A stretch of DNA of 64,000 nt. It comes from Gonatopus flavifemur (Eukaryota; Arthropoda; Insecta; Hymenoptera; Dryinidae). Every line of letters begins with the position of its first letter. The stretch's first letter is position 1. The position numbers and the translations under genes were made by a program. The notes below the pieces were generated by a model. That model ran no database searches and had not been told where the DNA came from. It was given only the letters and a program-made list of their open reading frames with translations. Location: positions 25,890,001-25,954,000 of the forward strand of contig JAFFJZ010000007.1 of assembly GCA_018340375.1 (NCBI GenBank), given 5' to 3'. This document shows, piece after piece, positions 54,803-63,742 of the stretch.

Positions 54803-55843
54803 CACGGAAAAAAATGACCACCTAAGAATTACATGAAAAGTGAGGTCATAATTACGGCGTGGATTTCATGTAGAATTTACTCCAGAGTCCTGTTGGATTT
54901 ACATTGTTATCATGGTTACCATGGCAACACGCCTGCCGTTTACTTCAGTAGCAATGTACACATAACATTAGTCTCAATGTGAATTTTACTCCATTTTACT
55001 CCAATTGCATCTTAGAGCATATATATATGGAGTGCTGATCCAGCCCGTTTGCCTGATGCCAACATGTTTCGGATATATTCCTCGATTGCGCAGGTGCGAA
55101 GTTGCCCATCTTTTACGGAATCTTCCGATACCTACCGAAGTATAAAAATATATATATGTATGTAAGTTTTGAAATTAATCGTGAGTCATGAGGTTATAAA
55201 AAACTAAATAACGATACAGAATTTATACGATAATGCAAAAGAGACGCAATGTTTATTGTACATATCGCAAGATTATATTTGGAAATAAGATTACATCACG
55301 AAGCACGACGTGTTAATGGCAAAACAACGAAGGAATTTATTCGACATCAATTTACCAAACTAGTATTATTTAAAAACCAATAAATTAAAATATGATTGGA
55401 GAATTGATTTTACTCTTCGAAATAACTTGCATGAAATCCTGGAATCCTTTATCAATCGATTCTATGAGAGAATTACTTTATTTAAAATTCTTATGCTTTT
55501 TTCATGAATTAATATTTTTAATTTACTAAAAACCAACTTTGTCAACCAAAAACCAAATCTGTCAAAGAAATAAATATAACCTTAAAATATTTTGACGTGT
55601 TTACTTTCCCCCTAGGCATATATATATCACCGAAGGTACCCGAAAAATTACGAGATTTGCCGATGAAGAACGCACATGCGCAATTGCAACTTTGATCTGA
55701 AACATCTTGGCTTCAACGAAACTATAGAGAACGGGCTGGATTAGCACTCCATATATATATGCTCTAAGAATTGCATGCACTTCAGCAGTTATGTCACAAT
55801 AAGAACAACCAATGCAAAATCCACACGTCATTTTTTTTTCGTG
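54803..55843. mobile_element. Middle element of the nest (CACGGAAAAAAATGAC), CG duplication
   Basis: The element begins CACGGAAAAAAATGACC and ends GTCATTTTTTTTTCGTG, with CG duplicated (54801-54802, 55844-55845). It is interrupted by 55011-55768. Net size is about 275 bp. Confidence 0.82.
55011..55768. mobile_element. Inner element of the nest, 8-bp duplication AATTGCAT
   Basis: The 758-bp element begins CTTAGAGCATATATATATGG and ends CCATATATATATGCTCTAAG. AATTGCAT is duplicated perfectly (55003-55010, 55769-55776). The arms continue as AGTGCTGATCCAGCCCG / CGGGCTGGATTAGCACT and, imperfectly, ATTGCGCAGGTGCGAAG / CGCACATGCGCAATTG for about 130 bp. The middle is AT-rich and non-coding. The ends are not hAT-like; the superfamily is open (P, Merlin or MULE-like are possible from the 8-bp duplication). 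Confidence 0.85.
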
Positions 55844-55928
55844 CGGATTCTATTGTTTTATTACTCGGAACTAATTTTCACAACTAACTTCAGTTCATTC
55901 GGTCAAATAAATTATTTTTTTCGGTGAA

Positions 55929-56095
55929 TAGACGCAAAAAAATATATATTAAGAAGTCCCATAATTGATTGAGGATCAGCGCCAGTCTGTGTCATAGAAA
56001 TTGCCTCTTAATTGAGAAACACTCATACACTTCTGATATTGAATGTAGGTGATTTATGGTGGATAATTTAATTATCAGAAACATCTTCATAGTTC
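55929..56095. other. Spacer
   Basis: Nothing recognised. Confidence 0.4.
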
Positions 56096-56099
56096 TTAA

Positions 56100-56292
56100 G
56101 GGGATACGAGCGACTGGGCTTTCAGAAATTTTTTCGGGTCAAACTACGTAAAAGGACGTACATCGATTCAAAATATCTCTTCGTACAGCATTTCTCGAGA
56201 CGCTAAAGAAGTGCTGTACAGAGAGATATTTTGAATTGAGACACGCATTTTTTTGTAGTTTGTCTCGTAAGAATTATACCGCTCGTATCACG
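56100..56292. mobile_element. TTAA-flanked palindromic MITE, relative of 41291
   Basis: The element begins GGGGATACGAGCGACTGG and ends ACCGCTCGTATCACG. TTAA is on the left and a mutated TTGA on the right. The arms share CAAAATATCTCTTCGTACAGCA / TGCTGTACAGAGAGATATTTTG. Confidence 0.75.
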
Positions 56293-56296
56293 TTGA

Positions 56297-57007
56297 GGAT
56301 AATTTCTCAAATTCGATATAATATCTTGATTATTCAGCAGATTGTTTATTGCAGAAAATAGATGGAACATTCGATACTGAATTTGAATTCTGATATCGAT
56401 TTTAAGCAAAAAGATGCATACTTTATTTGAATAAGAAGTTGGTTTGCTGTAGGAAAAGATGTGCGCAAATGGTACTCTCTTGTAGTGGACTTATCGAATC
56501 TTTTTTCGAGAAGAAGAACGCGTGTTCTTACTATCTCGTTATAGTTTAACTTCTTTTTCTGGTCTATATTCGTCCCTATTCCATCTCATTCCCTTTGACT
56601 AGCTGCGGAGATGAGGGGACAAAACATTCTTCCTTTTTCTCACAAAGAATGGATTGGGGACCTCCTTGAAAACTCCTGTTTTCAATACTTTCCGAAATTC
56701 TTTGAGGTACCAGAGCAAAGGGAGAGGAGTTCCATTTTATTGATTCACGAATTGTCGATAAACCGATCGCAGTCCACAGATGAACGTCTAAGTGATTTGT
56801 TTGTAACATAATCAACCCAATGAAAATCTCAGTTATATTTCTCTACCTTCACCAGTCTCGGGCTGATTGGGAATCTTCCCTCAGAATTAGAGTTTAACGA
56901 TATTATCCAAGGTATCGATATCAAAGTATCGATACCGTGGGTCATATAACAATCGATGCTACAAGATACTGCACAAAGAAGTATTGACCTATGTAAAAAT
57001 GACTATA
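56297..57007. other. No supported gene
   Basis: 56576-56815 is open on both strands for 66-79 codons without a motif. At 56895-56950 CGATATTATCCAAGGTATCGATATC and AAAGTATCGATACCG form a short TATCGATA cluster. Confidence 0.3.
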
Positions 57008-57290
57008 CCCATACAGCACAAGAGTCCCTTCAAAGACCTCCCGTTATGACAGTGAACATGAATTCATTATGAATATTTTGATCTCAATTCGAATTCTTGA
57101 TGAACAGCTCGGTTGTTCAGAAAGCATTCATATCGTGAATTCATCGAGAACTATTAAGGCATACAACATGTTTTCTTTTTGGATTCATTGAATTCATATT
57201 GAATTCATGTTCCCTGTCATAAGGGGAACTTGTTTAAGAATTTTTTGAGAAATTTCTGTGAATTCAAAATGATCATTTGTGCTGTCTGGG
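57008..57290. mobile_element. GAATTC-core palindromic element, copy 3
   Basis: The 283-bp element begins CCCATACAGCACAAGAGTCC and ends ATTTGTGCTGTCTGGG, with TA duplicated (57006-57007, 57291-57292). It is collinear with 3532-3813, so length and word order are conserved 53 kb apart. Confidence 0.82.
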
Positions 57291-57292
57291 TA

Positions 57293-57679
57293 TTCTCCCA
57301 ACTTTGACGGTAAAATTTAGTCTGGGCGAAGACGCCCATTTTTGTGGACATATATAAATCCAATGAATTTACTCACACGATTGTCCTTGATGAGAATGAT
57401 TCGCGCAATTTCATGAAATTTTTTATGATCCCTTGCATCACGTACTAATTCTCACAGTTCTCTGTGATTTCTTGAGAAAACTGTGTTCATAGAAACATTT
57501 TGGAATTTTCCTCATATTTTCTGTATAAATTTGGACTCTCGAAGAGATGTGGCAGATTTATAAGACCCATTGCCGCCAAGGGGAGTCCAAATCATTTGCA
57601 ATTCTCATCAGCCATCTTATTCTCAGTAACATTTCACGGAATGTGTCACATGCTATAAGGAATATCAAATTCTTTTGTA
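57293..57679. other. No recognisable feature
   Basis: An AT-rich spacer; the plus-strand frames that start here run into the next palindrome. Confidence 0.3.
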
Positions 57680-57969
57680 CACTGAGAACCCAATTTCTTA
57701 AACTTGAAGAAAATTTCTTTGCCCTTATTCTGATAAATCTTGATTCCGATGAGAGAAAAATTCATTTCAATGGAAAAATTTTTCATTGAATTGAAATCAC
57801 ATTTTTTGAATTCAAGAAGGATTATATGTCTGTTCCGATTTGAGAATTTTCCGTTTCAATCTGATGAAAACTTTTTCCATTCAACTGAATTGTTTCCCAT
57901 TGAAAGGGAGGTTTGTTAGAATGAGGGCAAAGAAAAGCTCCTTCAGTTCAAGAAATTGGGTTCTCAATG
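57680..57969. mobile_element. Palindromic MITE, CAC...GTG-like (CACTGAGAACCC)
   Basis: The element begins CACTGAGAACCCAATTTCTT and ends AAGAAATTGGGTTCTCAATG, with TA on the left and TG on the right. The arms pair through CTTTGCCCTTATTCTGATAA / TTAGAATGAGGGCAAAG and AATTCATTTCAATGGAAAAA / TTTTTCCATTCAACTGAATT. Confidence 0.7.
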
Positions 57970-58020
57970 TGCAGAATCATAACACGATGCAGGTGAAGAA
58001 TGAGAATTCCTTAGTAGGGA

Positions 58021-58505
58021 TGCATCGGATATCCAGTTGGATCAGAACCGGATATGCGTCGGATGTTGTATCAGGTGATCTGACTGGATCGGAAAAATCA
58101 TTCTGGATGGGTCGATCCAGCGTTGGGAATTGTCCGTACTTCACCGAAAATTTACTGGAAAATGATGATCAAAATCCCATGAAATTTGGAATTTCCAGTT
58201 AAATTTACGGGAAATTTGATATACATGTACCGGAAATTAGTTTCCTATCCCATGATCAGAATTTTCCGGTTTCTGCGTGCAGGAAAATTTCGATTATTGT
58301 TTACAGTGCATACACAATTTCCGCCTAGCCCAATCCTGGTTAATCTAATTTTCTTACATCGCGCTCCGCAATGTCATACGAACGGATGCAGCCGAATACT
58401 TGGCCGGATCGACCTGTCCAGAATGATGTGTCAGATCCGGCTGGATCATCCAATACCAGATTGGACGCATATCCGGTATCCGGCCGCCCGATCAGAATCG
58501 AATAT
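58021..58505. repeat. GGATC/CCGGAT-core palindromic element
   Basis: CGGATATCCAGTTGGATCAG and GGATCGGAAAAATCATTCTGG on the left face CCAGAATGATGTGTCAGATCC and GGACGCATATCCGGTATCCGG on the right. Between them (58140-58330) is a further palindrome of TTTACTGGAAAAT / AAATTTACGGGAAATTT words. The overlapping frames of 91-131 codons on both strands follow from the repeat. Confidence 0.55.
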
Positions 58506-58779
58506 TCAGTGTATTCCAACTTCTTAGTAAAAAAATGTTTGATCTTTGGCCTTCTAATTGTATATCCTCCCTTGAAGGAAGTATTCATCACTTTCAGGAA
58601 CAGGTGGAGTTCCGACTGTGATATAATATCCAGAGTAAGCTTGTGAGGATCATCTGTGGAGACGGGTGCATCTATGCAATTTATATATTTTTTCAGCTGA
58701 TTTTTTCTACCTTCGTGGATGATCATGCCACTCACGATAATTGACCCTTCGTTACTCGCGCTATGAGCGCGGCACTGGT

Positions 58780-58970
58780 TTTTTAATTTTCATATCATAA
58801 TAAATAATCAACTCCCCTCAATATTCATAATATTATTGAGAATAATGCCGAAATGAAAGTCATTCTCAATATTATTGAGAACAGTGAATTATTATTCTCA
58901 ATATTTTTTAAAATAATATTGGAAATAAAATTGGTCTCATTATGACGCGAGTAATGGAGGGTTAAGTGAA
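58780..58970. repeat. AATATTATT-core palindrome cluster
   Basis: CATAATATTATTGAGAATAA, CTCAATATTATTGAGAACAG, TTATTCTCAATATT and AAATAATATTGGAAAT recur as inverted pairs. CATATCATAATAAATAATC and CTCATTATGACGCGAG lie at the edges. Confidence 0.45.
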
Positions 58971-59024
58971 ATATTACCGATTCATTCACATTCGGCAAAC
59001 TCACTCAAATTAACACCTTTCTCA

Positions 59025-59180
59025 ACACGGTATCCGTAGGAAAGTTTTCCCTATTCATTTCCATAAACTTACCAAATTTCCATGTTGTTCTTTTCCATGT
59101 TTCGAGAAAAAAACAGGGAAAAGAACAAGGAAATTTGGCATGAACGAGGAAAACTTCCCTAAGGGTAAGATATGGAAATG
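59025..59180. repeat. GGAAAGTTTTCC palindrome
   Basis: CCGTAGGAAAGTTTTCCCTA and GAGGAAAACTTCCCTAAGGG are the ends. CCAAATTTCCATGTTGTTCT faces AGAACAAGGAAATTTGGC. Confidence 0.6.
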
Positions 59181-59339
59181 TACTGTTGTGATATATGATA
59201 CCAGTTATAATATTCAGAACCTTTAAATCGGTAGTAAAGGTACTTTCAAACTCATGATGGACGATAATGATTGGGATACGTTTTCATAATTTTCTTGACA
59301 ATCCTGCACTAAGCAAAAAATCAAAGTCCTTCGTCCTAG

Positions 59340-59480
59340 GGCTTCGCATGAGACCGGGACTGTTCTCGGTCTAGTTTAGTCTCGATCAATCCCGGCGAGA
59401 CGATACCGATCAATCGAAACGTCTGCTCGTCGAAACTCTCAGCGAGTCTCGATTCTTCCACTATCTCACAAAACATTCGG
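59340..59480. repeat. GAGAC/GTCTC-rich block, left of the second LTR
   Basis: GCATGAGACCGGGACTG, CTCGGTCTAGTTTAGTCTCG, GGCGAGACGATACCG and AGCGAGTCTCGATTC are clustered. The matching block is 61235-61505 beyond the solo LTR. The two may be arms of one element, but no paired ends could be fixed. Confidence 0.45.
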
Positions 59481-59878
59481 AGTTTTTTTTCGAAGACGAT
59501 CCGGTTCTAATTCTCAAGGAGGGGATTTTTTTCAATTAAAGCTGATGGATTGTTTCTTTTAGTCTTATGTCGTACCATTAATCGGAGGAAAATCGTGTTT
59601 TCGAAGATCGTATTTCAAGAAACGACAAACGTAGCTTGATTTGTTAATAGTTAACAAACCTTATTTGATTGAAATGAATTTTGAATACTTTGTTCTCGTA
59701 CACAGAATGAAGTATAATATTTTTTAGCTAAAATGAATATGTTATTTCAATATGGCGGAATAAGAATTTTATTTCACTTAAATCATTCTTTATATTTACA
59801 ATGGAAAAATAATATAGTTGGTGGAACGATCTGGTATCCGCCCTACAACAATACATATCTTTTCTCTATCGAATTTTT
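59481..59878. other. No recognisable feature
   Basis: AT-rich spacer. Confidence 0.3.
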
Positions 59879-59882
59879 AGAG

Positions 59883-61184
59883 TGTGACCGAACAATGGGT
59901 TTTAAGTAGTCCATCATTGTGCAGATTCGTTATTTAGTGTTAAACCGGTCGTCACTCAATTTGCTTGGAATTGAGAAAGTATTATATTTTTATAATTGTT
60001 CTACTTCCAGTTATTATCTCACACAATATCTTGACTGAAGTTTATAGAATTTTCAACAGATGAATTTTTTTCAGATTATATGAGTTTAACGGTCAGCTTT
60101 ACGTATGCCACTACCTCATGCGAGATGTAAAATTTAATAATAATACCCACAATCACATTTATCGATGACCACCTTTCATTTGAAAAATGGAAATCGAAAC
60201 TAACTTTCATTGTGAAATTCATAATTTGGCAATCTTTCACTTGAACCATGAAATATCTGAGACTTCAACGATCAGATCCTCTACTGACGAAATTCACTCC
60301 AAAGTGAAATGGTTTGAGAATTTTGCGGTCAGATTCTCGACTGACAAAATTTTACTCGAAAGTAAAATGATTTGAGATTTTCACAGTCAGATTCTCGACT
60401 GACAATCAGGAATTAATGAAAACTCCCTTATATATACAGGGTGACCCAAGTCAGATAGATTATATTTGGGGAGGATATTGTGCAGCCAAAATGCAACAAC
60501 TTTTGTACTTGGAAAACTTTTTTTTGAGGCCTTGTTTTCGAGATATAAGTATTTTTAGATTTTTTTTCAAATCCAAATCACTCAAAAGCACGATATGCTA
60601 CGTACTTGAGCTTGGGACTATTCGCTAAGTTGGAAAACGACGGATCCCTGGAAAAAAAATTTCAACTATCTCATCATTGTTCGTTTCGGAGCTATAGCGA
60701 TTTGAAATTTTTGCCAATCACCGTTTAGCAACTTTAAATCGTGATAGCTCCGGAACAAACAATGATGGGATAGTTAAATTTTTTTTCCAGAGATCCGCCG
60801 TTTTCCAACTTAGCCAATGGCCGCAACCTCAAGTACGTAGCATATCGTGTTTTTGAGTGATTTGGATTTGCAAAAAAATCTGAAAATGCTTATATCTTGA
60901 AAACTAAGCCTCAAAAAAAATTTTGCCAAACACAAAAGTTGTTGCATTTTGGCTGCAGAATATGCTCCCCAAATATAATCTATCCGACTTGGGTCACCCT
61001 GTATATATATGTATGCCTGTATTCAAGCTTCGGGCCTGCGCGTTACATCCGTCTACTTCGAGCGCTGGAAAATATTCATTATCAATTTCCTCGGTACATT
61101 TTTCCGAGGAGATTGATCATAAGAAACCATGAAATTTATTATCTTCATTCCAATTGCATCCGACATACAAGTGGTACGGTCACA
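59883..61184 (-). mobile_element. Solo LTR, copy 2, promoter segment deleted
   Basis: Read on the minus strand it begins TGTGACCGTACCACTTGTAT and ends CATTGTTCGGTCACA. AGAG is duplicated perfectly on both sides (59879-59882, 61185-61188). It is collinear with the LTR at 31572-33788 (GAAGCTTGAATACAGG, GAATCTGACCG repeats, CTCGCATGAGGTAGTGGC, GAGTGGCGACCGGTTTAAC-like). The block that holds the TATA box in copy 1 is missing here and the polyadenylation signal reads AATACA. The MITE at 60437-61001 sits in its (TA)n tract. Confidence 0.85.
60437..61001. mobile_element. CAGGGTGACCC palindromic MITE inside the solo LTR
   Basis: The 565-bp element begins CAGGGTGACCCAAGTCAGAT and ends ATCCGACTTGGGTCACCCTG, flanked by TA within a (TA)n tract. 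The arms are nearly complete inverted copies: AGCCAAAATGCAACAACTTT / AAAGTTGTTGCATTTTGGCT and AAATCACTCAAAAGCACGAT / ATCGTGTTTTTGAGTGATTT. The centre is near 60720. TA targeting and CAGGGTG ends suggest a Tc1/mariner-type helper. Confidence 0.85.
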
Positions 61185-61234
61185 AGAGAACCCCCATCAT
61201 TTTCTCCAACGTACATTCCAGCACATTGTAAGAG

Positions 61235-61505
61235 TGCTAATGTTTCGGACGAGACCGAGACTGATCTCGGGATCGACCCCGAGATCAAGACGAGACCGAT
61301 GTAAGACGAGACGAACAATTATTTTCGGAGATCGAGACGATACCTGCCAAGCCGAGAATCTCGACGATACCGAAACGTATAGAATGCATTGTCGACACCG
61401 AGAATGGCGAGAATCTCGACTCAAGGCTGAGACGATACTGATTTTGTCGAGACCAAATCGAGACCGAGATCGAGACCCGGTCAGTCTCGGCGAGGAAGAA
61501 ACACC
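61235..61505. repeat. CGAGACCGAGA-rich block
   Basis: GACGAGACCGAGACTGATCTCG, CCCCGAGATCAAGACGAGACC, GCCGAGAATCTCGACGATACC, GGCGAGAATCTCGACTC and GTCGAGACCAAATCGAGACCG alternate in both orientations around CGAGATCTCG-like centres. Overlapping frames of 94-136 codons on both strands (rich in Arg, Asp, Ser) are artefacts of this simple pattern. Confidence 0.65.
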
Positions 61506-61720
61506 AAAGAGTGCTGATTTCTGTAGCTTGTTCATTTAATAAGAATCCAAGTATTTGATCATTTTTCAAACTGTTTGTTGCATTATCGATTTCAGATTTT
61601 TAAAGTGACTAATATCATCACGTTTATGAGATTTCTTTGATTTAATTGGTTCAAAACAACGATTGTACAGGTCTTCAACCTTGAATTCTTTGCAACATCT
61701 TTTATTCACATGACTACATG
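61506..61720. other. Spacer
   Basis: Nothing recognised. Confidence 0.35.
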
Positions 61721-61936
61721 CCCAGATAGCAATTTAACCTTGCTGCAATGTTGTCAGGCAAGCTTGTGACAAGGTTGATATAAGCCTCCTAGTTGACACA
61801 CGACAAGGGTACAAGCTTACAAAACCCTTGCAGCAGGGCTGTAGCAACCTTACACTGACAAGGTTGTCAAAAACAAGCCAAAAACAATCGAATGACAAGT
61901 GTGACAGGGTTATGACAAGCCTACATGTTATCTGGG
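61721..61936. mobile_element. AAGCTT-core palindromic element, copy 3
   Basis: The element begins CCCAGATAGCAATTTAACC and ends GCCTACATGTTATCTGGG, with TG duplicated (61719-61720, 61937-61938). It is the same length (216 bp) and orientation as 23393-23608. Confidence 0.8.
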
Positions 61937-61938
61937 TG

Positions 61939-62290
61939 CAAGGTCCATACAGATAAGGGAAGGTCGCATAAAACTGGGTACCAAAACTTCAATCGGTCAT
62001 AGAGAAGTTCCTATTAGCAATAGATTAACCAACCAAAGCTTTTCAGTTTTCTTATTCATTCAATAACAACATACTATTCGTATATTGCTGTAAAATGAAT
62101 ACAATTTTTGCTTCCTCGTTAGAGGGAAACTGTGTGATCGTTTCGAGGGACCAAAAATTTTTTTGTCTCCAAACTCACAATCTTTTAGACCAAAATGTTC
62201 CTCAGAGCTCAGAGAGTGATTCTGGTTCCGTGTCTGTCTGTCTGTGTGTTTGTGGGGATGTAAACTATTCTGCGACCGCGCATATCTTTC
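61939..62290. other. Repeat leader with CTGTCTGT tract, no gene
   Basis: GTTCCGTGTCTGTCTGTCTG precedes the roughly 160-bp tandem repeat. A 143-codon plus-strand frame crosses the area and contains two repeat-derived YHP.AMK blocks. It is not accepted as a gene. Confidence 0.4.
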
Positions 62291-62484
62291 GTTCTTATCA
62301 TCCGATCGCCATGAAATTTTTATCACAGTTGGAACCCGTGCTGATAGTGGGCCCATATGAGTTTTATCCTCATCGATTGAAAACTGTGGAAAATTTTCTT
62401 CTCGCGATTCACATCATTTTACAATATTTTGAAAGCATTCCTTCCCCATGTCGGTATCATCCAAATGCCATGAAACTTAGAGTA

Positions 62485-63742
62485 CTACTGTGGGCAAAAA
62501 ATAGTAAGACTTTGTTCATCATTTAAAAATTCTCAATTTATTCTACTCAATCTATTTCGTGCCCCTCAAAGTGACCCCCCCTGGCTCCAATACACTTGTG
62601 CCAACGTTTTTTCCAATCCTCGAAACAGTTGTTGAAGTCAATTTCCAGAATAGCCTTCAACGCGCGTAGCGATTCACGTTTAATGTCTTCAATTGACTTG
62701 AAACGATTTCCCCGGAGCGGTCGTTTGAGTTTTCTGAATAGCCAGAAGTCACACGTAGCTAAATCAGGCGAGTACGGTGGTTGCGGCACGATATTGGTTG
62801 ACAATTCGGCGAAAAACTCACGAAGAATCAATGCAGCATGCGAAGGGGCATTATCGTGGTGCAAAACCCAAGAGTTGTCGGCCCATAATTCCGGCCTTTT
62901 TTCATAGCTTCGCGCAAACGACGCATAACCCTCAAATAGTATTCCTTGTTCACAATTTGGCCGGTCGGAAGGAATTCGGAGTGCACCACACTTTGATAAT
63001 CGAAGAAAACTATCAACAAAACCTTGATTTTTGATCTGCTTTGACGTGGTTTTTTCGGCTTCGGGTCATGTTTCGCACGGTATCCGGCCGATTGATTGTC
63101 TGTTTCCGGGTCGTAAGCATAGATCCAAGACTCATCGTCAGTAATGATACGTTTCATGACATCCTGGTAGTTGGAAAGCATTGTTTCACAGACGTCAACG
63201 CGACGCTGTTTTTCGAAAAAATTGAGTGATTTTGGGACCAATCGTGCTTTTACTTTCGTTAGGCCCAAATGATCTTCCAAAAGGGTTTTGACTGATCCTT
63301 CCGATATTCCAACGATGCCAGTAAGGTCTCTGACTGTTAATCGTCGATTCTCAAGCACCAATTCCTTGATTTTATTGGCGCGTTGAACATCAGTTGATGT
63401 TGATGGCCGTGCTGGACGTGGTTCGTCGTCAACGCGTTCTCGACCCTCTTTGGATAATTTGTACCAATCAAAAACACTTGCTCGCGACAAACAATTATCA
63501 CCGAAGGCCTTTTGCAAATTTAATGGAACTTCTTTGTTGAATAATTTCACTCATTGTAAAAATCGCCTTCACTTTTTGTACTCCAGAAAGACAAGCTATA
63601 CTAAATACTAATGATTATTTTGATTTGACATTTGGCACAGATGTCACTGACAGTCATACCAACTTAGAAAAAAAATATTTCGACGAATGGGTTTTCGCGC
63701 GAAATTTAAATTAAAAAGTCTTACTTTTTTTGCCCACAGTAG
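62485..63742 (-). mobile_element. Mariner element 3 (D,D34D), different lineage
   Basis: The 1258-bp element is bounded by CTACTGTGGGCAAAAAATAG and its inverse CTTTTTTTGCCCACAGTAG, with TA on both sides (62483-62484, 63743-63744). Terminal repeats extend through AGTAAGACTTT / AAAGTCTTACT. Neither ends nor protein are close to mariners 1 and 2. Confidence 0.92.
62547..63554 (-). pseudogene. Mariner transposase of element 3, frameshifted
   Basis: The protein reads from ATG at 63554 (MSEIIQQR), then shifts frame after a short N-terminal deletion. It continues LQKAFGDNCLSRASVFDWYK, RLTVRDLTGIVGISEGSV (helix-turn-helix) and RRVDVCETML. The catalytic part has MKRIITDDESWIYAYDPET (first Asp), HHDNAPSH (second) and YSPDLATCDFWLF (third, 34 residues later), and the C-terminus is HKCIGARGGHFEG. 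A missing A in the poly-A run near 62905 shifts frame before the second Asp. In the third motif the usual APCD reads ATCD. It is a cut-and-paste transposase relic; two indels make it inactive, though the rest is well preserved. Confidence 0.9.

Larger units (their letters stand above)
54628..55926. mobile_element. Outer element of a three-deep nest (CACCGAAAAAAATAATT)
   Basis: The element begins CACCGAAAAAAATAATTAG and ends AATTATTTTTTTCGGTG, with AA duplicated (54626-54627, 55927-55928). Its arms pair through AGTTGTAGCAACTAG-like and ACTAATTTTCACAACTAAC words. The 54803-55843 element sits inside it. Net size without the nest is about 256 bp. Confidence 0.82.

Noticed and set aside
56576..56815. 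Frames open on both strands
   Set aside because: No motif, and coincident openness on both strands points to composition.
58340..58735. Overlapping frames of 91-131 codons on both strands
   Set aside because: They are produced by the GGATC/CCGGAT palindrome, which leaves both strands open.
60187..60375. 62-codon frame
   Set aside because: It lies within the GTCAGTCGAGAATCTGACC repeats of the solo LTR.
61129..61569. Arg/Ser/Asp-rich frames of 94-136 codons on both strands
   Set aside because: They are low-complexity translations of CGAGACCGAGA repeats.
62095..62526. 143-codon frame
   Set aside because: It reads through two units of a non-coding tandem repeat and into the mariner end.
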